A stretch of DNA of 64,000 bases, from contig NC_080053.1 in assembly GCF_026212465.1 (NCBI RefSeq), forward strand, positions 4,767,787 through 4,831,786, in the 5' to 3' direction. Shown here piece after piece: positions 49,326-60,673 of the stretch; the first letter of the stretch is position 1; the number at the start of each line of letters is the position of its first letter. The notes under the pieces were generated by a model, which had not been told where the DNA came from, ran no database searches, and saw only the letters and a list, made by a program, of their open reading frames with translations. The DNA comes from Amaranthus tricolor (taxonomy: Eukaryota > Streptophyta > Magnoliopsida > Caryophyllales > Amaranthaceae). A program made the position numbers and the translations under genes.

Positions 49326-49687
49326 TCAACTTGTAACTCATACAAGTTTCTCTTACTCCTTTCTGCCTTCATGACCACTATGCTCCCTCTAATGACTTTC
49401 AAAACCCCTCCACTTGCTTTGAAAGTGCATCCTTTACTCTCAAGTCTACCCAATGATATAAGGTTCCTCTCAAACCTAGGTACATACCTTACATCACCAA
49501 GTCTTCTTTTGACACCTCTATGTGTCTCAATCATAACCTCACCAATACCTTCTACTTTCACCTTTTCATCATTTGGTAAAGTAACAAGGCCATTATCACC
49601 ATAACTAAGCTTAGTAAATTTTTCTTTTTCACAACAAATATGGAATGAGCAACCGGAGTCTATTACCCATCCCTTACTATGAACCAC
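49313..49687 (-). pseudogene. Copia-type protease and GAG-pre-integrase fragment
   Basis: A 124-residue frame: WVIDSGCSFHIC is the Copia aspartic protease active site (DSG) with the usual S/C-x-H, followed by RNLISLGRLESKGCTF and NLYELQ, the pre-integrase segment. It ends where integrase should start. It lies directly downstream of the zinc knuckle region, on the same strand. Confidence 0.8.
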
Positions 49688-49860
49688 TCCCCCATCAACT
49701 AATAGAGCCCCATTATAGTCATCATCTTCAACAAAGCCTAGAGCGGCACTCCTGCTACTCTCATTCTCATTTCTCCCACTATCCTAAAGTTTTTCATTCT
49801 CTTAAAGTCTTCCTTAAATTCCTTGCACATCATTTGTATGTGCCCTTTTTTCTTACAATA

Positions 49861-50536
49861 TTAACACTCTTTGTCACTAAGGTCACCCCTCCCATGAGAC
49901 TTACCCCTTCCTTTGTATTCCTTTTCCTTGGTTCTCCCCTTATTAGAACCCTCACTGAACAAGCCATCCCCAACGCTCTTTTTTTCTTCCCCCTCTCTTC
50001 TTACCATAAACCTATCATTCTCTCTCAACGCCGCCAATGCTTGTTCAAGAGTAATAGAAACCTTGCCTATGAGCAATATTTGGACTATGTTTCTATAGTC
50101 CTTGGGAAGTGAAGCCAAAAGTAGTAAAGCTTATTCTTCATCGGTCAACTTTTCATCGCCATTTAAATGTGTTAATGTGGTCTTGCATTGTTGTATCCTC
50201 ATCCTTTATGAGTTGATACAACTCCCACCTCAAGAAAATTTTATTAGTTAGGGATTTGGAAGCATACACCAGTTGTAATTTTTCCAACAACTCATCGAGA
50301 TCGGTCTCTTTCATGTAGTGATACTTGATTTCGGGTGCAATGGAAAGTCGGACTGTGCTTACTGCCTTCTTTCTCATTTGTGTCCATTTTTCTTCTTCTA
50401 TATTATTTGGCCTCTCCTTCAAAAGCCCATCATCGATGCATAGTTGCACCAAATAATCTTCCACCGAGCTCTTCCATATGGCAAAATATATTTTTCCATC
50501 AAATAATGGAATAGTGAAACTTTTTCCTTCATTCAT
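49861..50536 (-). pseudogene. Copia-type Gag, frameshifted
   Basis: Begins at ATG 50536-50534 (MNEGKSFTIPLFDGKIY), a UBN2-type gag. The first frame stops at 50153 (SKSLTNKIFLRWELYQLI near its end), and the second frame runs 50118-49861 (SLPKDYRNIVQIL through a Lys/Arg/Gly-rich tail). A CCHC knuckle (YCKKKGHIQMMC, its first Cys just upstream across an in-frame stop) follows near 49860-49825. Gag would form virus-like particles; here it is broken. Confidence 0.8.
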
Positions 50537-50597
50537 TGTGTATTTCTTGCTCTTATAACCTCACTTTCACACCCCATATAGCCTAAGAAGCCTTCCC

Positions 50598-50609
50598 GCT
50601 CTGATACCA
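50598..50609 (-). promoter_or_regulatory. Primer binding site of the Copia-type element
   Basis: On the minus strand, TGGTATCAGAGC exactly matches the complement of the initiator tRNA-Met 3' end and lies two bases inside the LTR edge at 50612. Confidence 0.9.
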
Positions 50610-50611
50610 CT

Positions 50612-52500
50612 TGAAAAATGAAAGCCTCAAAGAGGTTTAACAATGAAAAACAAATGAAAAATATAATGCAAAATATGAACACAAGTGTATATGAGGTATC
50701 TTGGATACCTCCCCCTCAAATGTAGTTTATTATATTAAATTGGGATAATGGTACCCTTGTACTATAGCAAAATAACAATGGTACCCCAGTGTATTTCAAT
50801 GGTACCCACCAAGTATATGCTAATTACAACCGTGACACTATTAATGATTTTTCTGTTAAATTTTGAATTTAACCTAACCATGGCTAGTTTTTTCTTCTTC
50901 CTTTTTCCCTTTCCTCTTCCCGCTCTCCTTCCATGGCTGCTTCATCTCAAGCCCGACAATGATCCTGCATTTAGTTGATTTTCACAATTTGGTGGGTGGG
51001 TGAAGTACTACTGGTCCTACTGTATTCCAATTTGTTTGTTTTTTGAAGTGATAGCAAAGATAACAACTCAAATTGTGTTGATTTCCATTCAGGGTATTCC
51101 TTTATATGCAAGTAATTCTCTGGTTTGAATGGTGTTATATGTTGGAGTAATTGAACAAATAATAAAGGGATATTTTGCCAGAGTTTTAATACAAAGTATA
51201 TGGTTGGTGGGTAAAATTTTAAGGTATGTATTTTATTGAAAAAAAATTTCTTTTAAGTGTGTCTCAGAAGAATCTGGGTTTGGTTACATATTCCCCAATT
51301 AGCTTCTGACATTGCAGTACTGAGATTGGAGAAATTGGATTTGGATTTTACTGAACTTTGAGCGAAATTGCTTAAATATTACCTTTAAAAAGAGGGAAAA
51401 GTATATCTGAGGTTGAGGGTTTTTGTATTCTATTTGGTTGATGGAGACCCAAATTCACGGTTTTGCAAAATTAAAGAACAACAGAAGGCAATAAAATTAG
51501 TCAAACTTGATAGAAGAAATTCTTCAAATTAAAAAAACCAAAATAAATTGAACAAGAAATTCTTCAAATTAAAAAAAACCCAAATAAATTGAAGAATAAA
51601 TTCTTCAAACCTGACAAACGAAATGCATCACGGTTTTTTAAAAGTAAACAACAACAAAAGGTAATAAAATTAGTCAAACTTGATAGAAGAATTTCTTCAA
51701 ATTAGAAAAACCCAAAGCCATTACACAAGAGTGTATATTACACAAGTTCCTAACACAATTTACAATCTAAATAAGCCATAATCGAGTCGATTTCTACTCA
51801 CAAGATCTTCGGTTACATCGTGAGTGGGTCAGTGGTTTTTGTGGGTCCTACCTTTGGAACATCATTGTGTTTCTCCTTCTCCTGGTTCAGCCTTTTTTAA
51901 GCTTTTATTTCTGTCTAAATTCAATTCATGCCATCAACAATGTTTTCTCCGGCGATGGAAAATCAATTCGCTCTTTTCTGCATATTCGGGTTGATCATTG
52001 TCGGACTTGAGATGAAGCAGCCATGGAAAGAGAGCAGGAAGAGGAAAGAGAAAAGGGAAGAAGAAGAAACTAACCATGGTTAGGTTAAATTCAAAATTTA
52101 ACGGACATTTAACGGAAAAATCATTAATAGTGTCACGGTTGTAATTAGCATATACTTGGGGAGTACCATTGAAATACACTGGGGTACCATTGTTATTTTG
52201 CTATAGTTAGGGGTATCATTGATAATATCCCTATTAAATTCAATAATTACAAGTATAATAAACCTACCCTTCTCTTGAGAACAATCTCTCAAGATCATAA
52301 ATACTAAAGCAAAGTAAGAACACTCTCAAGTTTCTAACAATGAAATAGCCCTCACAATATGTGTGTTTGTGGTGAATGTTACTATGAGTGATGAATCCAA
52401 TATATAGGCAAGGTATTCATCACTCTTAGTATTCCCTCATAAATCACCATAAACTCACATGTAACATCCTAATTAACTCCCTAATTAACTATCACAATAA
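50612..52500 (-). repeat. Copia-type LTR interrupted by a MULE
   Basis: LTR sequence runs 50612-50741, is interrupted by the element at 50742-52231 plus its duplicate site, and resumes at 52241. The inner end is fixed by the PBS. The outer end is uncertain (about 52440-52510). It serves as 5' LTR of the element at 48805-50611 and adjoins the 3' module of another copy at 52500-52945, so the layout is tandem. Confidence 0.7.
50742..52231. mobile_element. Mutator-like (MULE) non-autonomous element
   Basis: A 1490-bp element with a perfect 9-bp target duplication TATTAAATT (50733-50741 and 52232-52240) and long terminal inverted repeats of about 230 bp starting GGGATA. The arms share GCTAATTACAACCGTGACAC and TTAATGATTTTTC. 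The paralogous LTR near 43000 shows the single uninterrupted TATTAAATT. There is no transposase. The interior (51000-51950) is AT-rich with an internal repeat around TTCTTCAAATTA. Confidence 0.9.
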
Positions 52501-52945
52501 ACAATAGAGTAATGCACCACATTATTGCGTAGTCACTACAAATTCTGACCAAAAAAGGATCCAATGTAGTATGCTGGACTACCGCTCGACCGAGCCACTA
52601 CCTTGCTCAGTCGAGCGAGCTTCCAGTGAAGCTACTGACTTGTTATGGACATCCTGCTCGATCGAGCCAACATCGCTCGACCGGTCGAGCTAGGCTCTAC
52701 TCGATCGAGCAGCTGGTCGAGCCACTCACAGTCTGCTTCTTTCTTTTTTGCTTTGATCAAGCAACTCTCATCAACACCGTTCCAAACCTTAAACCATCCA
52801 TATCCGACACATCTTTATGGACCCTCTCCAAAGTACAAGACAAAGCATGTTCGATTATATGTTTAAACTTAATGTCATCATTAAGATTATTGGCACTTGC
52901 TTTAACAATCTTCGCCTCAAGTCTAATACTCTTATTATCCTCGAA
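52500..52945 (-). mobile_element. 3' module of a second Copia-type copy, truncated
   Basis: Collinear with 48805-49262: CATTATTGCGTAGTCACTAC, the TCGA-rich block (52578-52730) and the VDKDV-type module (here VHKDVSDMDGLRFGT). It is cut at about 52945, where LINE sequence begins. Confidence 0.8.
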
Positions 52946-52949
52946 AAAG

Positions 52950-53905
52950 GTTTTCAAAGAGAGAGAAACATGCAACTTACAAATAGAATAAATAGAATAC
53001 GTACAAATAACTAAAAATAAAGATAAAAGTAAAGAAGGAAGCAAAGAGCGATAATTAAAGGCAATGAACAATAACAAACGCTGGGTAAAAGGGACGGGTT
53101 TAGTAATCTAAGACGTAGATAAGGCGCCGCCAACTACCTCTATCCCTGGTTAGGTCCATGGAGAGGTGAAGTTCATGCATGTCATTTTTAATCAGTTCCT
53201 CCCATGTTCTCCTAGGTCTTCCTCGACTTCTCTTGCACTATGATGCATTTGATCCTTCTTACAGAGGCGTCATGTGTCTTCTCTGCATATGCCCAAACCA
53301 TCTTAACATGTTCACCCGCATCATTGCGGAGAGAGGTGCGACCCCTAGCTTCTCCCTGAACTCTGGGTTTCGTATCCTATTCATCATAGTATTAGCACAC
53401 ATCTACCTCAGCATACGCATTTCTGTTACTTCCATCCTTTGTTCGAAAACCTTCTTTACCGGCCAACATTTTTCCCCATACAATAACGCTGGCCTAATTG
53501 CAACGCGGTAAACGTTACCTTTTAATCTCCTCAGAAACTTTTTATCACAAAGCGCCCCGGTTACTACTCGCCACTTAAGTCAACTCGCTTGTCTATGATT
53601 AGTAACGTCACCATCAATCTCCCCATTACTCTGAATCACCGATCCCAAATATTTGAACATGGACGTACATGTAACAAATTCTCCTCCTATGGTCACCTCT
53701 GGCTCCCTTATCGATTCTGTCCCACTGAAATTGCATCACAAGTATTCTGTCTTCGTACGGCTTATGCGCAACCCCTTACCTTCCAAGGCTTCCCTCCACT
53801 TTTCCAATTTACTATTAGCCTCCTCCTTAGTTTTTGCAACCAAAACTATATCATCGGCGAAAAGCATTCACCACAGTACGGTTTCCAAGGCTTACCTATG
53901 ATCAG
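52950..53905 (-). pseudogene. LINE (non-LTR retrotransposon) reverse transcriptase C-terminus, 5'-truncated
   Basis: Minus strand gives MLFADDIVLVAKTKEEANSK (RT catalytic FADD box, near 53865), then MFKYLGSVIQSNGEIDGDV, then VEVTEMRML-like and MRVNMLRWFGHMQRR motifs, ending RDRGSWRRLIYVLDY near 53105. Several in-frame stops make it dead. An AT-rich 3' UTR follows to about 52950. The 5' part of the element, including the endonuclease, is missing, as usual for LINE insertions. Confidence 0.85.
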
Positions 53906-53949
53906 GATCGACCCTGAAAGAGTGATAACTTTTAAAAATATTGTACTTC

Positions 53950-54690
53950 AGGACTTTACAATAAGTGAAGAGCTACTGTCCTTTTAATTTATAGATTGAT
54001 AATAATTTGTCTCAAATTGATAAATGAAGAGAGGCAAACTCTATCATAGATTTATAAAAGCAAAACACGTTTTGACTTGACTATCCATCAGTTTATAAGT
54101 CGTAATGTATATATTCATCTTAAACTTTACTATCATGTCTTAAGATTTATAATTTTATTAAAAAATTCTATGTAGGTCTCTAAATAAAAGTGAAGAACAA
54201 TTACTTTATTTGAACAATTACTTTTTAAAAAAATCTAAAGACTTATCACACATTGATAAATGTAGAATGATAACCTATTTCATAGATATATATAAATAAA
54301 CTCTTTTTTCACTTAATTTTCCATCAAGTTTATAGGTCATAATTTATATATTAGGTTTAAATTTTGATGTTATGTCTTATAATTAACAAATTTATCCAAA
54401 AATTTCATTGTGGAACTCTAATAGAATAGTGAAGAGCTATTAATATTTTTATTGTTTGATAACTTGTCCTACATTGATAAATGAAGAGTGGTAAAGTCTT
54501 TCAAAAGGAAATAAAAGCAAACTCATTTGTCACTTAATTGTGTGTTATGTATATATGTCATAATAATTTACATTAGAGCATAAACTTTATTGGTATGTCT
54601 AATATTTAAAAATTTATTTAAAAAAAATTAAAATGTAGCTTTACAAGTAATGAAGAAGTAAAAAATTTCTATTTATACATTCATGGTTAG
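53950..54690. repeat. Three-copy tandem repeat, period about 220-236 bp
   Basis: Units are marked by ATTGATAAATG (54016, 54252, and 54472 in part), each followed by CACTTAATT- or GACTTGAC-type sequence, TTTATAAGTC / TTTATAGGTC, and TATGTCTTA. Strongly diverged but collinear. Confidence 0.65.
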
Positions 54691-54755
54691 GTTTGATAAA
54701 CTGAAATTAGTTAAAAATTTTCTAAAGGTTGAACTTATTCCTTAATTTGTAGTAT

Positions 54756-55250
54756 TTGATTAGTTTGCATGGATCAAAAAGTACACAAACGAGAAAATTT
54801 GGATCAAATTATGGCCTATGGGGATGCAATATTACGAGTATAATAAAACTTGAAATGCGTGGATCCCTGAAAAAAATAGTCAAAGCGACAACAATCGATG
54901 GCGTATGGCGTTACCTCTACGGCAAATGGTTATTTTTTTAGCTGCCCTTTCTTAAGGTTTTGTACCTCCCAGAGATATAATAAGAAATTTTTTTTGGCTG
55001 CCATTTCACTTCTCTTTTTTTTCAATTTCCTTGTGCTCCATTTTTTAATATGGCTGTGAAGTGTATGAATAAGGCGTGTAACAAGACGAGTAGCAAATCT
55101 ATCATATCTTCTATGATTTGGACTGAGACTCTCTACTAAGTGTGTTTGTGGAATGCCAAGGTGTTTGAGGGGAACACTATGTCTCCTAGTCAAGTCGCTC
55201 ATACTATCATTTTTCATGTTGCAACTAGGCTAGATAATGCTAGTAGAAAC
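54756..55250 (+). pseudogene. Possible L1-type LINE 3' remnant
   Basis: The plus strand contains SMIWTETLY and, after a stop, LWNAKVFEGNTMSPSQVAHT (55150-55205), which resemble the end of the zinc-binding RT tail region of plant L1 elements. No other domain is left; the call is tentative. Confidence 0.35.
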
Positions 55251-57360
55251 AACCTTACTTTGTAGTTGGCTTTCTTTTGTTGGTTTTGCCTGTTTGTTTT
55301 GGCTAGTTTTATTGTTTGTTTGGCTTTGTAGTTTGGTGCTGCTTTCCTTTTGTATTTAGAGAAGTACTCCTTTTTATAGCGTAGGTTGTAAAAGGGTTTT
55401 TTTAGAGTTAATATATTCCTTTTGATTGCCAAAAAAAATTCTCTTAAAGTTGTTCCATGTTGCCTTTTTGCAATTTGAATTGAAGAATTGATGATATAGA
55501 ATATCATATGTTTAAGATCATCAAAATTGATAATTAGGGTTTACTCCAACTTTGTCCCATCTTTCAATGGTGCAAGTATATATTATAATTAGTTATTGGT
55601 AGCAAGTTCACGTTTTTCCAATAGAATATAATGATCCATATAATAAGATTATAACTTGATAATAGACCATTGGATATGAAGAATGATGTAAATATACCTA
55701 TTTATTTTGAATTAGAAAATAAACATTTAGAGGTTATATAAAGTAAAAATACTAATTTCTTAGAAATTCCAAAAATATATTAGAAAACATCAAGTTATGA
55801 AGTAAATAAAATTTGTTCAAGATTCAGCTTTCCACTTGTTTATATTTCAACTCCTCAACAAATTTTTGCTAGTGGTATTGTAGAAGAACATCAACTAAAT
55901 ATCAAAATATACTTAATCAGATTTTAAAATATAATTACAGTAAGAAAATGAGAAAAAGGTAAATCATTCTCTACGATGTGTTCTAATTACAATGCAATTA
56001 GGATACTATCGATTACTTTTGTCTATTACATGTAGTGGTATTATTGTGTTAGTGAAAAAGAATGAGAAATGTGAATCTTTTAGCATGAGACTTTGATGTT
56101 AAAAAAAATCTTATTTTTTGTTTGTAATGTTAGATTTTTAGCTTAAAATTTTGCTAAAACTTCAATCTTAATTACCAACCCCTAAAGACATACTTCTATT
56201 TCTTGTTGGAGCTTAAAAAAATCAGATCATTTCGTTATTTTTCTTTTATATAGACAGATAACAACGTAGACTTACTTTATATATTTTCATTTCTTTGCTT
56301 TAAGTCCTTCTTAACAAACATTGTTGTAGTAAATTTTTAATACTTAATGTTAACTCTAAAACAAAAATTTTTAAATGTGTTTTCAATTTGTATTAATTTT
56401 ATCTCATACTAGAGTCACTAATCAATTCCGGAATTTCTCCCAATTTTCTCAGCAAATCCTTTGTCCATCCCAATATTTTGCACTTGGCTTATTTACAACT
56501 TTTTATGTGTTTTCAATTTGTATTAATTTTCATTTTAGTTTATAATTCGATTAATTGTACACTATTTTCTTGTGACGATAGTGTCACTTTTCTTTTTTCA
56601 ATTTCATTTATAAACGTATACTGTTTACATTCTACCCACTTATTTTTATCATCGAATTTTTTTTTATCTTGTTTTCCAATCTGATTCGTCTTTTAATTCA
56701 TTCTAGCATTCTCCTTGAGAAAAACTCTTAGATTAACAAAGTAATTTAAACTATAGTGCATCTACGATTTGTACCCTGTACTATACATCTATAGCACTAG
56801 GGCAATTGCCTATTCCCTCCTAATTTAAAGTTGTTCCTCTCGTAAAAATATTTAGGGGCGAATTAAAAGAAAGAAACTACTATTGAATGGTTTCTTCCTC
56901 CAAAGTTCTTATTAGTACATTGGAACGAAAGTTAAGAAACTATAATTGACACTTAAAAAAAGACTAAATGAGATTTAAATTGAGACTATGAAAATAAATA
57001 TTTCATGTTCTTATTTTAGAAATAATAAAAATAAATTGATTATAATTTTACTAATTTTCATCCCTCTCAAACAAACAAAAAGCTTTTTATAGTCCTACCC
57101 AAAATTTAAATCCCCAATCTCAATTCCTTATTCATTATTGCCAAATTACACACCAGTAAGTTAGGAACTAGAAACCACCTCTTTTTTTTTTTTTTTTTTT
57201 TAATAAAAAAAAAATAAATAAAATTTGAAAGGCCGAGTGGAAAGCAGCGGAGTGCTAAAATATCCACTTTACGGAATAAATGCAAATCCCAACTTACCCA
57301 TTTCCTTATTAATCTGTGTTCTTTTTCCCATTCAAAGTTGATACCTTTTTTTCTGGGCCC
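55251..57360. other. Intergenic DNA, nothing recognised
   Basis: AT-rich with homopolymer tracts (for example T-runs near 57183 and 57421). No gene, repeat family or RNA recognised. Confidence 0.5.
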
Positions 57361-57753
57361 TGTCTTTCTTCTCTCTCAGACAACTACTTCATTCTCTATG
57401 AATTATACTCCTATTATTTCTTTTTTTTTTTTTTTTTGGAAATTGAGTGAAATTGAAGTGTTTTTGTAAGTGGGGGCGCTACACAGACAAAATTCTCATT
57501 AATGCTCAAATTCCTCTTCATAATAATAAGAATAATTATAATTAAACTTCTTTATGCAAGGTTTGGTTTGCCGACGCTTTCTTCTCGTTTTACGTCATTG
57601 TCGTTCATTCAATGAAATTGCAATATTAATTTTGAGTTTCAGCGCTATTTTCTGAATTACTCAACTGGGTTTTGCTCCTTCTACATTTCTGGATTTCCAC
57701 TTTCCCAACATACTTCTGCTGACTACTACTTAGCTTGCTTTTCTTCTGTTTCT
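57361..57753 (+). promoter_or_regulatory. Possible non-coding first exon (5' UTR) of the LRR kinase gene
   Basis: The CT-rich leader-like stretch ends in a consensus donor, TCT followed by GTAAGG (donor at 57754), followed by a CT repeat. If real, a 5' UTR intron of about 2.7 kb would end near the acceptor TTGTTGTAG at about 60456. This is inference only. Confidence 0.28.
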
Positions 57754-60455
57754 GTAAGGTTTGTGCTCTCTCTCTCTCTCTCTCTATTTCTCCTTCCCTT
57801 TTCTTCCTTTTTTTATAATAATATTAAAATACTAATTATACCATTTTTATGCTTTTTTGATTTTGATTGTTCAATTACTAATTTATACTAATAGAATTCA
57901 TACTACTATTTTTCTTTTTTTTAAAAAAAAAAAAATAATTATACTCTTTTCATCTTCCTAACAAAAAGTATGAAATGAGTATATTATAAATTCTTTCAAG
58001 ACTTCGGATTTTTTCTAATCTCTCCTTTTACTAGTTTTATCCCATTTGTTTCTTTATATGATTAATTAATAATCCCTTCAATTTGTGTTTCATTGTTCAT
58101 GTATATGTTAAAAATAGTAGATTGAAACCTTGTATGATTAGTTTTAATTGAATACTAAATGTATTTTCATTTGTTGTTCTCATTTATATTTTGGGCGGAT
58201 TCTAAAGTTGATACTTAAAAAATGTATATCGAGAAGAATTTATCAAGATGCCACGTTAATATGTTTTTTCATATAAATTGACGATAAATCATACTTAAAG
58301 TTTGATACTAAAATTTATAAATTTTATGTGGAAAGAACATGTGAAAACATAGAGATTACATTTTAGACATTTTACTTAAACACATGATTGTCATGTCGAT
58401 TAGCAAGGGCAAAGTGGGCTATGGCCCATTATCACAAATTTTTTATGTATTAGGTTGAGCCGAGAGACTCTTTGGCTGTGACCTTCTTTATGGATATGGG
58501 ATGTCATCTTTATTCGTTCCCAGACCTTGCTCATAGTTTCTATTAGCGAATTCTATTAGCGAATTCTATTGGGTATAATGATAATAATGATTAACTTAAA
58601 TATATAATTTAGGTATTTTATAACATAGTTAAAAGATATCAAGTAAATCAACAATACAAAACAAAAAAAATATTATATTATTATTACGTCTAAAGTTTTT
58701 TTTTACAAAACATTTTAAGTTAACGGCCTATTTATTTTTCACATTTGAGTCCAAAAATAAATAAGACGGTCTTTTAAATAAGAAGTATATCTATGAAGCG
58801 TTCAAAAAATTAAATATTAGGAGTAGTTAATACGAGGCACTAATATAAATATTTAGCATCTGAAAACCTTGGGGTATTAATCCCTTTTGTAGTAAATATT
58901 TTCTGATTAGTAAAACCCCTCCAAACGGCTATTTTCTAAAGATTAAGATTTCATTTAATGAAGGTGAGTACTTTCCCTACTTTGTGAATTGTTATGGCCT
59001 TCTCGATCTTTCGGTTTTCTTGATGGGAATTTGCCTGATTTAGTGTTATGATATTTTTATTTATCATTTTATACGGTTTTATTTGTTGGTCACTTAAAAA
59101 GTCTTTTTACTAATAGAATAAATTTTGGATAATACAATTAACATTGTCTATTATAATTATAATATTTAATTAATTTTTCCGTCAACTTGATTTTACCATA
59201 TATTGTTAAAAGTTTTTACATGTTTTTCACTGATTTTATTTAAATGTTTTTAAAAGAATTATAAATCCTTATAATTTTACACTAACTTTATTTTGAGAGT
59301 ATGTCTTATATAGACTTAGTTCATATTATTTTAATATGCATCAATCTAAAGGTATTAAAATAATAATATTTTTATTTTATGAAGTACAATCAAGTACAAT
59401 TGTTCGAAAATACTTGTTATTATTAATTTGTTGCAGACTAAAATAGTGTAGATTAATTCTATAAAAGACTTTTACTTATTATAATTACTTTTTAATGCTT
59501 ATGATCTCTACTTTTTCTCCGTTAATTTAATTATTCAATAAAATAATATATTTACCATTTAAAAGATTTAATTTTTTTTAGTTTCTATAAACATTCCTCA
59601 TAGAAACATTAGAAGGAAACGAAAATAGTATTAATTTACGAGGAATTAGACAGAATCATTTGATAAAAAACATAGGAGTAGACAAAGGTCTAATTGAGAA
59701 TTGAATTTAGAATCTTATTTGAAAAAGTGATATGTGTTCTTCTACCGAGAAGAGGCAATTTTTTAAAAAAATGGAAATACTTTCAAAGTGATTTTGAGGG
59801 AAATTAACTCCAAAGTTGTTTGTCAAAGATTTTAGGTGCCTTGGCCTTGGATGATGAAACAAACTGAGAAGTGAGTATGCAATTAGGGGGTAATATGGTT
59901 GAATAGGCTTACAATTCGGTTTTCCATGCCATTCTTATGGGAACAGTAGAACTTTTATAACTCAGCCGATGCGATCAAATTTTACCTTGCTTTATATAAT
60001 TCAAATATTTTCGATAATTGTTAATAAGCTGTGAAAAACAAGTCCTTAGTATTTTGTGTGATTTGTTTGTTCACTATAATAATGTAAAAATGATGTAACA
60101 TAAATTATATGTACTTCATTAAGTAATACTCCTAGTAAGTTTTTAAAAAAGTGTTTTAAGAAGATATGTCTCTTTGAGTAAAAGCATTTCATGCTTTATT
60201 TTTTTGGCATGACAAAGTATTGTTATGCTTTTGCTTTTTCTCTTATAATGAGCATAAGATTCTTTTTGATTATTTGCTCTTCTTTATGGAATTGAATACA
60301 AATAAACTTTACAGCATTGAACAAAATTAGTAGCATTCAACAACTATAATAGTATAAGTGTAAATCCTTAAAGCACTCTATTGTTTGACTTAAATTTTTT
60401 TAAATACATATTAGCTCCCCCAACATTATCCGAAATCTTTCGCCTTTTTGTTGTA
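57754..60455 (+). other. Candidate 5' UTR intron, or intergenic DNA
   Basis: AT-rich with no ORF. Contains a SINE-like remnant at 58453-58595. Otherwise nothing recognised. Confidence 0.3.
58453..58595 (+). mobile_element. SINE-like dispersed repeat remnant
   Basis: GGTTGAGCCGAGAGACTCTT, then CCTTCTTTATGGATATGGG, then TTCCCAGACCTTGCTC and ATTGGGTATAATGATAATAA follow, in order, the layout of a common eudicot dispersed repeat (GAGCCGAGGGTCT, CCTCTCTAC, CCCCAGACCCC, TGGGTATGTTGTTG). There is a 13-bp direct duplication CTATTAGCGAATT within it. Family naming is from memory. Confidence 0.45.
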
Positions 60456-60673
60456 GAGAATATGGTGCAAAGGTTGGATACTGTTAAGTTGAGCTGAACT
60501 TATTGTCAATGTCAGCATTCCCAACACATACTCCCTAACAATTGAATTTGCTTTTGATTGGTACAGCGTTCCAGTAGTTTTAAAGAGCAACTTTGATCCA
60601 GAGTATTTCATCACTACTTCATGGTTTTCGCCTTTGCATTACCTTTGATTAACGTTTAGCAGAATTTTTGACC

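Larger units (their letters stand above)
48805..50611 (-). mobile_element. Internal region of a Copia-type gag-protease retrotransposon (non-autonomous, decayed)
   Basis: Minus strand order: PBS (50609-50598), gag (50536-49861, broken), zinc knuckle, protease (49687-49313), then a distinctive C-terminal module (about 49290-49035) and a TCGA-rich palindromic block (48905-49045). There is no integrase core, RT or RNase H, and no room for them. The same C-terminal module and palindromic block occur in two other copies in this window, so the short layout is likely a property of the family rather than a local deletion. Confidence 0.75.

Noticed and set aside
57220..57290. GGCCGAGTGGAAAGCAGCGG as part of a tRNA-like gene
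   Set aside because: Could not fold it into a cloverleaf with acceptor stem and T-loop by eye.
60668..60673. TTG as the start of the LRR kinase
   Set aside because: The ATG at 60674 starts a normal signal peptide; TTG is just the edge of the open frame.
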